A model generated the notes under the pieces. The model saw only the letters and a program-made list of their open reading frames with translations. It was not told the DNA's origin and did not search any database. DNA of 64,000 nucleotides from Maribellus comscasis (lineage in GTDB: Bacteria > Bacteroidota > Bacteroidia > Bacteroidales > Prolixibacteraceae), in assembly GCF_009762775.1 (NCBI RefSeq), contig NZ_CP046401.1, forward strand, positions 3,782,001 to 3,846,000. Reading direction: 5' to 3'. This document shows positions 18,360 through 26,230 of this stretch, in pieces (the first letter of the stretch is position 1; each line of letters begins with the position of its first letter). The translations under genes were made by a program, and so were the position numbers.

Positions 18360-19508
18360 TTAAAAGTAATAACCGATATTAATGTTAAATCGCATCTCCC
18401 AGTCTGCGTTGGCAGTTCCTTCCGATAAGGCTCCTCCCCAAACCGGCCCGAGCCAGGGTTGGTCTTTCCCCTGTGCCGCATCCACGTATGTGTAAACGTT
18501 TCCGGCAGTAATCAGTACTCCGGTTACATTCATATAAGAGTCGTGAAAATCGTTAAGCTTTTTGTCCATAAAACCAAAGTCGTCGTAAAACTGAAGGTTT
18601 GATATGGGCCCCCACTCAACAGGGACAGAATATGCAACACCCAAAGTATAAGTTGTGCCTTCCGATGCCACAAGGTAAGGGGCACCGTATGCTGTCATGG
18701 CAATCATATCGTTCGATTGGCCTGCCGGATTTTTTGTGTTGTAATTGTATTTCGAAACCTGCGCTTTTACGTTAAGCTTTCCGAAGTCCAATTCATAATG
18801 ACCAGCCAATGCCAAATGATCTCCTGTGTTTTCTGTGTCCAGATTGTAAATTCCTCCGTATTGTGCAGAAACTCCCAGCATATGATTAGCACCTCCGTTT
18901 GAAAATTTACGCACAACTTTTAAGTTAAGCTGGTTGATTTCCTTATTACGGTACAATCCGTCGCCTGAAGAGCTGACATCATACGAATACCGGCTGTTGG
19001 ATACGTCAGAATTATTTCCGAAATTTAGTTCTTCTGCGTTCTTAAAAAAAGCAAATGCATACAACCAGTTTTCGCTGTTGTGTGTATATTTTAAGCCCAT
19101 GTCGTGGTCATCTTCCAAGCCCAGATAGTAATTGATACTGAAAAACCAGTTGTGCGAATTGTATTGAGTAATTCCAAAAGGAACCTGCGTTAAGCCAATT
19201 TGCAGATTATTTTCGGGCGTAAAATCATAGCCCACCCAACCTTGTTTTAACATTCCTCCTCCAAATCCTTGAGAATATAAGCGGTACTCGGCATTTAATT
19301 TTACACCCTTGTATTTTGCTTTCGCGTTGATACGAAAAAGATCGTAACCAAAATCACCACCGCGTGTTTTCTGCCCTTCCTTCCACGATGATAAATTATA
19401 ATTAAAACGGAGTGCTCCGCCTACATGTAGCTCAGGCTTATCCTGCGCAAATAATGAAATAACGGGTATTGAAATAAATATCAATACCATCTTAAGTTTT
19501 GATACCAT
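18360..19508 (-). CDS. Outer-membrane porin-like beta-barrel, first gene of the betaine operon
   Basis: A 382-residue protein with a signal peptide (MVSKLKMVLIFISIPVISLFA, then QD) and a series of amphipathic beta strands, with many Gly and aromatic residues, ending in FNINIGYYF; a terminal aromatic is the usual outer-membrane barrel signal. It resembles the phosphate-selective-porin-like group in general style, but no specific family is certain. It lies 17 bases upstream of proV and reads into it, so it probably gives osmoprotectants passage across the outer membrane. This role is inferred from the operon only. Confidence 0.8.
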   Translation of the reverse strand: MVSKLKMVLIFISIPVISLFAQDKPELHVGGALRFNYNLSSWKEGQKTRGGDFGYDLFRINAKAKYKGVKLNAEYRLYSQGFGGGMLKQGWVGYDFTPENNLQIGLTQVPFGITQYNSHNWFFSINYYLGLEDDHDMGLKYTHNSENWLYAFAFFKNAEELNFGNNSDVSNSRYSYDVSSSGDGLYRNKEINQLNLKVVRKFSNGGANHMLGVSAQYGGIYNLDTENTGDHLALAGHYELDFGKLNVKAQVSKYNYNTKNPAGQSNDMIAMTAYGAPYLVASEGTTYTLGVAYSVPVEWGPISNLQFYDDFGFMDKKLNDFHDSYMNVTGVLITAGNVYTYVDAAQGKDQPWLGPVWGGALSEGTANADWEMRFNINIGYYF

Positions 19509-19901
19509 AAGATTATTTTCTGTTAGAATAAATTAAAATGAAGAGGGAAAACAAATGCGGTTTAACAGCATGGTGGAATAAATCTGTCCGACTGATTTCG
19601 AAAGACCAGATTGAAGGCGGTAAAAACCCTCATATTTCTCCGTTCATGATTTTTAATGTTCTTACAATTCATTGAGGCAAAGTTACAATATTGTGGTAGT
19701 TTAACGAAGCAATAGCCAAAAACCTGAATTTTAATAAAATACAGTTAACGATTTTTCTTTTTAGTTCAAAGTGGGACAGTTTTATTTTTTTGCAACCGGA
19801 AGACTTGTTAACAGATAGTATTTTTGTACTTTGCTGAGGCGCCTTCCGGTTTTAGTTTGCTTCATTTTCGTATATTAGCTCCTCTTAAAAAAAGGGCTTT
19901 T
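19509..19901. other. Intergenic region between the porin operon and lpxK
   Basis: This 393-base stretch separates two divergent transcripts. I see no gene in it. It holds a possible minus-strand promoter for the porin/betaine operon at 19678-19712 and a plus-strand -7 element TATTTTTG at 19819-19826 before lpxK, whose nearest TTTG (19789-19792) is 26 bases upstream. A TTG-initiated extension of lpxK into this region is unlikely because it would overlap that element. Confidence 0.6.
19678..19712 (-). promoter_or_regulatory. Possible promoter for the porin-proVWX operon
   Basis: On the minus strand TTG (19712-19710) and TAACTTTG (19685-19678) are separated by 24 bases. The -7 half fits TAnnTTTG exactly; the spacing is slightly long. 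The leader would be about 160 bases. Confidence 0.3.
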
Positions 19902-21008
19902 ATGTTGAAAATTCTTCTTTATCCGTTCTCCCTGCTCTATGGAATTATCGTATACATTCGCAACCGGATGTACGACTTAAACATTTTTAAGTCGACCGAA
20001 TTTGATGTGCCGGTAATTTCAATCGGAAACATTACCGTTGGAGGAACAGGGAAAACTCCGCATGTAGAGTATATTGTTAATCTTTTAAAAGAGAAATTCG
20101 AGATAGCCACTTTAAGCCGAGGATATAAACGAAAAACCAGAGGGTTTGTAAAGGTGGAGACCGATTCTCCGGTAGTTAATGTTGGTGACGAACCTTTGCA
20201 AATAAAGAAAAAGTTTCCGGAGATAACCGTTTCTGTTTGTGAGAACCGGGTTACCGGTGTAGAAAAAATACTGGATCCTAAAAAAGAGAAAACACCTGAT
20301 GTGGTTATTTTGGACGACGCTTTTCAGCACCGTCGGATAACTCCCGGTATTAATATCCTGCTTATCGATTACAACAGGCAAATTAAAGAAGATATGCTTT
20401 TGCCGGCCGGAAGATTACGTGAAGGGAGCTACCAAATGCGGCGGGCAAACATTATCATTTTCACCAAATGTCCCAATGAAATTACACCCATTGTGAGAAG
20501 GATAATGCAAAAGGAAGTCCGGTTGAAACCCTACCAGGAATTATTTTTTACAACATTGGTTTACGATAAAATTATCTCCGTTTTTTCGGGGCCCGATCTG
20601 GACGAGCGCTTTTTTGAGAAGAAAGAATATGCTGTTCTGGTAGTAACAGGAATCGCCTCGCCGGTGTTGATATATAAGTATCTCGGGAAATTTACAAGCT
20701 CGTTGGATACCTTAACTTTCCCCGACCATCACCATTATTCTGAAAATGATTTACGGCTTATATTTCGTAAGTTTGAAAAAATAAACTCAACCAGGAAAAT
20801 AATTGTTACTACTGAAAAAGATGCAATGCATTTCAAAGATATATCAAACCTGACGGTTGAATTTAAGGAAGCATTGTATTACCTTCCGGTAAAAATAAAA
20901 TTCCTCGATGAGGAGGGGAGGTTATTTAATAAAAAGATTTTAGGTTATGTTGGAGAAAATAAAAGCAACCGCGAACTTCATAAAAGAAAGAATTCAGGCC
21001 AGTCCTGA
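19902..21008 (+). CDS. lpxK: Tetraacyldisaccharide 4'-kinase
   Basis: LpxK phosphorylates the 4' position of the lipid A precursor at the inner membrane. The N-terminal helix (MLKILLYPFSLLYGIIVYI) anchors it, and the P-loop is seen as GNITVGGTGKTPHVEY near residue 44. VVILDDAFQHR is the family segment with the catalytic Asp/His, and TEKDAMHF is the conserved C-terminal segment. The ATG at 19902 is chosen over an in-frame TTG at 19824 because known family members start at this helix. The 368-residue length is normal. Its last 62 bases overlap punA in another frame. Confidence 0.95.
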   Translation: MLKILLYPFSLLYGIIVYIRNRMYDLNIFKSTEFDVPVISIGNITVGGTGKTPHVEYIVNLLKEKFEIATLSRGYKRKTRGFVKVETDSPVVNVGDEPLQIKKKFPEITVSVCENRVTGVEKILDPKKEKTPDVVILDDAFQHRRITPGINILLIDYNRQIKEDMLLPAGRLREGSYQMRRANIIIFTKCPNEITPIVRRIMQKEVRLKPYQELFFTTLVYDKIISVFSGPDLDERFFEKKEYAVLVVTGIASPVLIYKYLGKFTSSLDTLTFPDHHHYSENDLRLIFRKFEKINSTRKIIVTTEKDAMHFKDISNLTVEFKEALYYLPVKIKFLDEEGRLFNKKILGYVGENKSNRELHKRKNSGQS

Positions 21009-21759
21009 ATATGGAATAATCCTGGGTACCGGGCTTGGTGGCCTGGTTAAAGAAATAGAAATTCTGGAATCAATTCCCTACAAAGAAATTCCAAATTTTC
21101 CGGTTTCAACGGTCGATGGGCACAGTGGAAGATTAATTTACGGAAAACTAGGGGATAAAGAGGTGCTTGCTATGCAGGGACGTTTTCATTTTTATGAAGG
21201 CTATTCGATGAAAGAAGTGACTTTCCCTGTGCGTGTTTTTAAATTTATTGGAATCACTCATCTGTTTGTTTCCAATGCAAGTGGCGGGCTTAACCCCGAT
21301 TCCAATGTGGGAGATATTGTTATCATCAACGACCATATCAATTTTTTCCCGGAACACCCTTTGCGCGGGAAAAATGAAAATGAACTTGGACCGCGTTTCC
21401 CCGATATGAGTAAACCTTACGACAAGAAGTTAAGAAACAGAGCCAAATTAATAGCGCTGGAAAACAGCATAACGGTTGGAGAAGGGGTTTATGTTGGAGT
21501 GTCAGGACCAACTTTTGAAACTCCTGCTGAATATAAAATGTTCCGAATTTTGGGAGGAGACATGGTTGGAATGTCAACTGTTCCGGAGGTGATTGTAGCC
21601 AGGCATATGGAGATGAAAGTTTTTGGAATTTCCATTATTACAGATAGCGGTGTACCCGGCGAGATTGTTGAAATATCTCACGAGGAGGTACAGGAAGTTG
21701 CGATGAAAGCAGAACCCAAAATGACACTGATTCTGAAAATATTAATTGAAAGTATTTAG
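20947..21759 (+). CDS. punA: Purine-nucleoside phosphorylase
   Basis: Trimeric PNP phosphorolyses inosine and guanosine to free base and ribose 1-phosphate in purine salvage. The 270-residue length fits the trimeric class. Family segments include IILGTGLGGLVKEI near residue 24, TVDGHSGRLIYG, MQGRFHFYEGYSMKEVTFPVRV, VSNASGGLN and VGVSGPTFETPAEY, with the base-binding Glu and Asn regions intact. The start overlaps the end of lpxK by 62 bases, which suggests a shared transcript and translational coupling, an arrangement that puts an unrelated salvage gene behind lipid A synthesis. Confidence 0.96.
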   Translation: MLEKIKATANFIKERIQASPEYGIILGTGLGGLVKEIEILESIPYKEIPNFPVSTVDGHSGRLIYGKLGDKEVLAMQGRFHFYEGYSMKEVTFPVRVFKFIGITHLFVSNASGGLNPDSNVGDIVIINDHINFFPEHPLRGKNENELGPRFPDMSKPYDKKLRNRAKLIALENSITVGEGVYVGVSGPTFETPAEYKMFRILGGDMVGMSTVPEVIVARHMEMKVFGISIITDSGVPGEIVEISHEEVQEVAMKAEPKMTLILKILIESI

Positions 21760-21825
21760 ATATTATTTCTCCGGGGATTTACCGTTGCAGGTTTTTTATT
21801 TTCAATAATTGTTATTCAAAAAAGC

Positions 21826-22773
21826 ATGATGAAAAATATCATATCGATTTTTATACTGGCTGCATTTATAGCGGTGGCTTGTTCAACACAAAAAACAAAT
21901 GATGTGGAACTGGTTATTGACTCCCGGTCGGATTTGGGAGAAGGAGCTCTTTGGGATTACAGAACCGGCGAATTAATGTGGATAAACATTACGGGCAAAA
22001 TATTAAACTTCTATAATCCAAAAACGGGAAATAATAAAGAAATGTTTACCGGGCAGATGATTGGAACGGTTGTCCCTACCGAAGCGGGAAAAGTTCTTGT
22101 TGCGCTACAAAATGGAATTTATATGCTTGAGCCCGAAACCGGAACAAAATCGTTGATCGTTGATCCGGAGGAAGATATTGCAAGCAATCGATTCAACGAT
22201 GGGAAATGCGATCCTTCGGGGCGTTTTTGGGCGGGCACTTTGAGTTTAAACGGAGGATCGGGGGCAGCGGCTCTGTATCGTCTCGATTCTGACAGTTCGG
22301 TGCATACAATGGTCAAAAATGTTAGTATCTCAAATGGAATTGTGTGGTCGAACGATTATAAAAAAATGTATTATATAGATACTCCTACCCAGAAAGTTAT
22401 GGTCTACGATTATGATAATGCAAGCGGAAATATCAGCCATCCCGAAGTGGCAGTTGATGTTCCGTCAGAAATAGGTTCTCCCGATGGAATGACCATTGAT
22501 GCCGATGGCAATTTGTGGGTAGCGCTTTGGGGCGGTTCCGCAGTTGGATGCTGGAATCCTGAAACCGGTAAGCTGCTCCGAAAAATAGAAGTCCCGGCAA
22601 AAAATGTTACTTCCTGTGCTTTTGGCGGTGATGATTTGGAAACACTTTATATTACTACAGCCAGGCAAAGTACCACAAAAGAAGAATTGGAGAAATTCCC
22701 TCATGCAGGAGGTGTATTCAAAACCAATCCAGGAGTAAAGGGCGTTAAAGCGTACTATTTCGATGATATTTAA
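21826..22773 (+). CDS. SMP-30/gluconolactonase-like lipoprotein
   Basis: A 315-residue protein with a lipoprotein signal (lipobox AVAC, Cys near residue 19) and a six-bladed beta-propeller of the SMP-30/LRE family. Residues that bind the divalent metal in this family can be placed: LGEGALWDY (Glu), NRFNDGKCDPSGRFWAG (Asn), VSISNGIVWS (Asn) and SPDGMTIDADGNLWVALWGG (Asp). Such proteins hydrolyse sugar lactones such as gluconolactone. Export is unusual for a simple sugar lactonase and suggests action on periplasmic lactones. The substrate is not known. It is 66 bases from punA and 17 bases before the next gene. Confidence 0.88.
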   Translation: MMKNIISIFILAAFIAVACSTQKTNDVELVIDSRSDLGEGALWDYRTGELMWINITGKILNFYNPKTGNNKEMFTGQMIGTVVPTEAGKVLVALQNGIYMLEPETGTKSLIVDPEEDIASNRFNDGKCDPSGRFWAGTLSLNGGSGAAALYRLDSDSSVHTMVKNVSISNGIVWSNDYKKMYYIDTPTQKVMVYDYDNASGNISHPEVAVDVPSEIGSPDGMTIDADGNLWVALWGGSAVGCWNPETGKLLRKIEVPAKNVTSCAFGGDDLETLYITTARQSTTKEELEKFPHAGGVFKTNPGVKGVKAYYFDDI

Positions 22774-22790
22774 TCGTTAATTTGCCCGGA

Positions 22791-23405
22791 ATGAGAAATG
22801 CAAAACAGGAGTTAAAACAAATTTTCCAGAAGAGGGGCAGGGAGATTCGGAAATATACAATTTCAGAAACCGGTTTGGATACTGAAATTTCTTCCAACGG
22901 TCAATCTCAGTCTTTTTCTATTCCTTTTGAGGAAATCGAGTTTAATGAAACGCTGATAACAAAAAAATCAGGGTCAAAAGAAATTGCTTTTTTTATTTCT
23001 GTTGCCATAAACCTTTTGCTCATTGGCTTTTTACTTTACCAGAATACTTCCTTTATTGATGGGGCAGCCTTTTCCGGAATGATTATCGGTGTTGTTGCCG
23101 GCTTAAGTGTTTGGGCGGTTCAGTTTTTTAAAAAGGAAAAAGAAAAAATAATAAAAGGACAGCAGAATTTGGTTTTTTTCTACAATAAAAAAGAAAAAGA
23201 TGAGGTTGATTGGTTTCTGAAAGAGCTAAAATCGGTTCAAAGAAATTATATTCGGAAAAAATATATGAAAATTGATGATCTGATTCCGTACGAGAACCAG
23301 GAACAAACTTTTTACTGGATGTACAGCAAAAAATTTATTTCCCGTTCGGAACTGGAGATTTTATTTGAAGAATTGGAAAACAGAAAAATAATTAGAGGAA
23401 GATGA
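22791..23405 (+). CDS. Hypothetical membrane protein upstream of PrsW
   Basis: A 204-residue protein I do not recognise. Residues about 1-60 look like a small PH-like beta domain (RKYTISETGLDTEISSNGQ). Two adjacent membrane helices follow at about 66-86 and 92-110, then a Lys/Glu-rich cytoplasmic tail. The ATG at 22791 is used; an upstream in-frame TTG would add three residues. The stop overlaps the PrsW start by four bases (ATGA), so the two genes are translated together and probably work together, perhaps as a substrate or regulator of the protease. That is inference. Confidence 0.75.
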   Translation: MRNAKQELKQIFQKRGREIRKYTISETGLDTEISSNGQSQSFSIPFEEIEFNETLITKKSGSKEIAFFISVAINLLLIGFLLYQNTSFIDGAAFSGMIIGVVAGLSVWAVQFFKKEKEKIIKGQQNLVFFYNKKEKDEVDWFLKELKSVQRNYIRKKYMKIDDLIPYENQEQTFYWMYSKKFISRSELEILFEELENRKIIRGR

Positions 23406-24106
23406 ATTTGTTACTTCTTTCACTTGCACCTGTTTTTATTATTGGTGGTTACATTTATTACCGTGATAAATACGACAAAGAACCGTTGCAACTTTTGTGG
23501 AAAGCATTGCTGGCCGGAGCACTCATTGTAATTCCGGTTATTTTTGTGGAACGGTTTTTATCTTTGTTTTTACCTTTTTTCCCGGGAATTTTAAATCCGG
23601 CTTACCATGGTTTTGTGGTGGCTGCATTTACCGAGGAGTCGTTTAAGTTTCTGGCTTTGTTTCTTTTGTTCTGGAAAACCAACACTTTTAATGAAAAGTT
23701 TGACGGCATTGTTTACGCCACTTTTATTTCGCTTGGGTTTGCCGGTGTTGAAAATGTAATGTATGTTTTGCAGTATGGCGTTTCTACCGGAATAACAAGG
23801 GCGATTACTGCTGTTCCGGCGCACGCGGTTTTTGGTGTTACTATGGGGTTTTATGTCGGACAGGCCCGTTTCTACGACAAACAAAAAAAGGAGTTGCTCA
23901 GAAAAGCCATCGGAATGCCCATCCTTTTGCATGGAGTTTACGATTTTATTTTGATGACAGGCTACAACTGGCTGCTGGCTTTTTGGATTGCTTTTGTCGT
24001 TTTCCTTTATTTTTCAGCGTTAAAAAGGATCAAAACCTTATCCGACCAGTCGATTTTTAATACCGACTATGATTTACTAAACGAAAAATTTACAAAAAGA
24101 CAGTAA
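23402..24106 (+). CDS. PrsW family intramembrane metalloprotease
   Basis: PrsW proteins are multi-pass membrane proteases; the Bacillus member cleaves an anti-sigma factor at site 1. The 234-residue protein has about seven hydrophobic helices. The diagnostic motifs are present: EESFK near residue 78 (EExxK), GFAGVENVMY near 118, and PAHAVFGVTMGF near 139 (HAxxG). All presumed metal ligands are intact. It overlaps the preceding gene by four bases and shares one base with the downstream PLP enzyme, so it is the middle of a three-gene operon. No anti-sigma factor is nearby, so the target is unknown. Confidence 0.93.
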   Translation: MNLLLLSLAPVFIIGGYIYYRDKYDKEPLQLLWKALLAGALIVIPVIFVERFLSLFLPFFPGILNPAYHGFVVAAFTEESFKFLALFLLFWKTNTFNEKFDGIVYATFISLGFAGVENVMYVLQYGVSTGITRAITAVPAHAVFGVTMGFYVGQARFYDKQKKELLRKAIGMPILLHGVYDFILMTGYNWLLAFWIAFVVFLYFSALKRIKTLSDQSIFNTDYDLLNEKFTKRQ

Positions 24107-25050
24107 TGGATATTCCCGTTTTCTCTGATGTTGAAAAAGCTCATGAGATAATACAAAAACACGCTCACCGAACACCGGTTTTGACCTCGTCGGGTATAAA
24201 CAAAATTGTTGGCGGGCAGTTATTTTTTAAATGTGAAAATCTGCAAAAAGTAGGGGCTTTTAAATTCCGGGGCGCTTGTAATGCTGTTTTCTCGCTTTCG
24301 GAAGAAGATGCACAAAAGGGCGTAGCCACGCATTCGTCAGGAAATCATGCGGCAGCACTGGCTCTGGCTGCAAAAATGCGCGGAGTGGAGGCACACATTG
24401 TAATGCCCGATAATTCGCCTGAAATTAAAAAGAAAGCGGTGGCAGGTTATGGGGCGAAAATCACTTTTTGCCAACCTACTTTGGAGGCACGCGAAAGCAC
24501 GCTAAAGAAAATAATTGAAGAAACCGGTGCAACAGAAATTCATCCGTACAATAACTTTTTCGTGATAGCAGGACAAGGAACTGCCGCCAAAGAGCTGATT
24601 GAAGAGAAGGGGGCGTTTGATATTATTTTGGCTCCCGTTGGTGGAGGGGGATTGTTGAGCGGAACAGCTATCTCTACAAAACATTTGCTCCCCAATTGCA
24701 GGGTAATAGCCGCCGAACCAGCTGGCGCCGACGATGCTTTTCGTTCTTTTTATGCAAAAAAGCTGATTCCTTCAGTTAATCCAAAAACCATTGCCGACGG
24801 CTTATTGACTTCGCTTGGAGAGCGAAATTTCAAAATAATTATGGAGAAAGTAGATGATATTTTCACCGTTCCAGAAGAAGAAATCGTAGAAGCCATGCGT
24901 ATGATCTGGGAGCGGATGAAAATAATTATTGAACCTTCGTCTGCTGTTCCGCTGGCAGCCATTCTGGAAGGAAAAATTGACATTCAGAATAAAAAAGTTG
25001 GAGTAATTCTTTCCGGCGGCAATCTGGATTTGGGAAAGTTGCCGTTTTAG
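24106..25050 (+). CDS. PLP-dependent serine/threonine dehydratase or serine racemase
   Basis: A fold-type II PLP enzyme of 314 residues. The PLP-binding Lys lies in VGAFKFRGACNAV near residue 51, the phosphate loop is PVGGGGLLSG near 178, and SSGNHAAALALAA and EPSSAVPLAA are conserved substrate and cofactor segments. It lacks the C-terminal ACT-like domain of biosynthetic threonine deaminase (IlvA), so it fits catabolic threonine dehydratase (TdcB) or serine racemase. The choice between these cannot be made by eye. The start codon overlaps the PrsW stop. A small hairpin follows the stop. Confidence 0.9.
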   Translation: MDIPVFSDVEKAHEIIQKHAHRTPVLTSSGINKIVGGQLFFKCENLQKVGAFKFRGACNAVFSLSEEDAQKGVATHSSGNHAAALALAAKMRGVEAHIVMPDNSPEIKKKAVAGYGAKITFCQPTLEARESTLKKIIEETGATEIHPYNNFFVIAGQGTAAKELIEEKGAFDIILAPVGGGGLLSGTAISTKHLLPNCRVIAAEPAGADDAFRSFYAKKLIPSVNPKTIADGLLTSLGERNFKIIMEKVDDIFTVPEEEIVEAMRMIWERMKIIIEPSSAVPLAAILEGKIDIQNKKVGVILSGGNLDLGKLPF

Positions 25051-25057
25051 TAGTTAG

Positions 25058-25084
25058 AGAACTCCGCAAAACAGGAGTTTATAT
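25058..25084 (+). terminator. Probable terminator after the dehydratase gene
   Basis: AACTCC (25060-25065) pairs with GGAGTT (25074-25079), followed by TTATATTTTA. The stem is short but well placed, 10 bases after the stop. Confidence 0.55.
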
Positions 25085-25149
25085 TTTAGAATATTTGACA
25101 TTTCAAATCGGGAAAGTGGAAAGATCATGATAAAAATTCGGGAGTTGTC

Positions 25150-25551
25150 TCAAAATCTTAATGTTTTGATATGTTTACGGATGAGATCAAAATCGCGATC
25201 GTTGTGAACAATATCCAATGAATTTTTAAGGGCATACCAAGCAATCAAACAGTCGTTACTTTTTCGAATGGTTATACCTTTTTTCCGGAGAAACCTATAT
25301 ATTTCAGCTGCTCCAATTGCCGCTTCTATTGAATCTTCTGTTAGCATGCAAAGTGCTAAAAAAGATTCTCTTACACTGGCGAAATGGTCGTCATTTGCTA
25401 TCCCTTGTAAAACTTCCTGTAGAATAACCGGACAAATATATACACGAAGATCTTTCTCCAGATAACGAGTAAGCACGCGTGTTTCTTCACTGTTTTTGCC
25501 ATTGAGAAAGTCAATCCAAATACTGGTATCAAACAATTTTCCTTTGCTCAT
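25150..25551 (-). CDS. vapC: PIN domain toxin, VapC-like
   Basis: VapC toxins are Mg-dependent RNases that often cut initiator tRNA or rRNA. The 133-residue length is typical. The four acidic PIN residues are visible: Asp in LFDTSIWIDFL near residue 8, Glu in LQEVLQGI near 45, Asp in KSNDCLIAWYA near 99, and Asp in HNDRDFDLI near 118. It overlaps the upstream antitoxin gene by four bases (ATGA), the classic coupled arrangement. The pair lies beside a 485-base non-coding region, consistent with a mobile addiction module. Whether it is active is unknown. Confidence 0.92.
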   Translation of the reverse strand: MSKGKLFDTSIWIDFLNGKNSEETRVLTRYLEKDLRVYICPVILQEVLQGIANDDHFASVRESFLALCMLTEDSIEAAIGAAEIYRFLRKKGITIRKSNDCLIAWYALKNSLDIVHNDRDFDLIRKHIKTLRF

Positions 25552-25745
25552 GTTTGACGCATTTCATCAAGACTGCCTTCCCACTTTACTTTTCCTTTTA
25601 AGCTAAGAAGTCGAGCTCTTTTTTTTGATTCCACAGTTTTTCCCAACGAAAAATTCACAGCTTCCTTAATGCTTTTTAAATTATAAGCATCCATCACTTC
25701 CCTGACCAAATCCAAATCAATTTCTATGTTTGTTCTTTTGTACAT
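25548..25745 (-). CDS. vapB: VapB-like antitoxin
   Basis: A 65-residue protein beginning MYKRTNIEIDLDLVREVM, the ribbon-helix-helix pattern of the short VapB family: a strand RTNIEID then two helices including SIKEAVNFSLG. The charged C-terminal tail (ESKKRARLLSLKGKVKWEG) would wrap the toxin. It ends over the toxin start by four bases. VapB dimers usually repress their own promoter; TATTTTTG at 25769-25762 on the minus strand is a possible -7 element. The assignment rests on the pattern and on the adjacent PIN gene. Confidence 0.85.
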   Translation of the reverse strand: MYKRTNIEIDLDLVREVMDAYNLKSIKEAVNFSLGKTVESKKRARLLSLKGKVKWEGSLDEMRQT

Positions 25746-25929
25746 TTCTAAATTTTATACACAAAAATAAGCTTATTCTTACACATGTAAAAGTCTTTCT
25801 TGCGTTAATAATAAATGACAAGATGATAATTGATGAATCGGTAAAACACGATTAACAAATAAAAATTATTCATCATTTCTTATTTGTTGTGTTAATATAT
25901 AGTTCTAAAGAATAGGAATCTTTAACTTC

Positions 25930-25957
25930 TTGATTTTTCTTATAATACTTATATTTG
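25930..25957 (+). promoter_or_regulatory. Promoter-like sequence in the vapB-cls gap
   Basis: TTG (25930-25932), 17 bases, then TATATTTG (25950-25957) matches the Bacteroidota promoter. No plus-strand gene follows before the convergent cls gene, so if active it would make a short non-coding RNA. Confidence 0.35.
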
Positions 25958-25998
25958 TATTGCTATAAATGATTTACAGAAAAAGGGAATCAAAAAAA

Positions 25999-26021
25999 TG
26001 TCCGGTTTTGGACACCGGACA
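25999..26021. repeat. Nested palindrome TGTCCGGT...ACCGGACA
   Basis: TGTCCGGT (25999-26006) pairs with ACCGGACA (26014-26021). Within it, TGTCC (25999-26003) also pairs with GGACA (26010-26014), and GGACA is directly repeated at 26017-26021. It lies about 40 bases after a promoter-like sequence. It may be an operator or an RNA hairpin. Confidence 0.6.
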
Positions 26022-26230
26022 ATATTGCCGAAGAAAACTATTGAAAATTTCAAAATCACATATTAAAAAAATAGATTTCAATACAAAACAACTACCAGAA
26101 GTACGTTATATATATGTGTGATTGTCAGTATCTTTAACTATTCGTCGGTTCAGGGTGTAAAATTGAATTCAATCGGAAAGTTGAGCAATTTGCCTAGTGG
26201 GGCATAAGTGCTTTTCTTATCTTTTTAGTG

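Larger units (their letters stand above)
25746..26230. other. 485-base intergenic region between vapB and cls
   Basis: There is no credible protein gene in this AT-rich stretch. It holds a vapB promoter candidate at its left end, a plus-strand promoter-like sequence at 25930-25957, and a nested palindrome at 25999-26021. A 22-codon frame beginning ATG at 25999 (MSGFGHRTILPKKT...) overlaps the palindrome but has nothing else to support it. It could encode a small RNA or be the scar of a lost gene. Confidence 0.6.
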
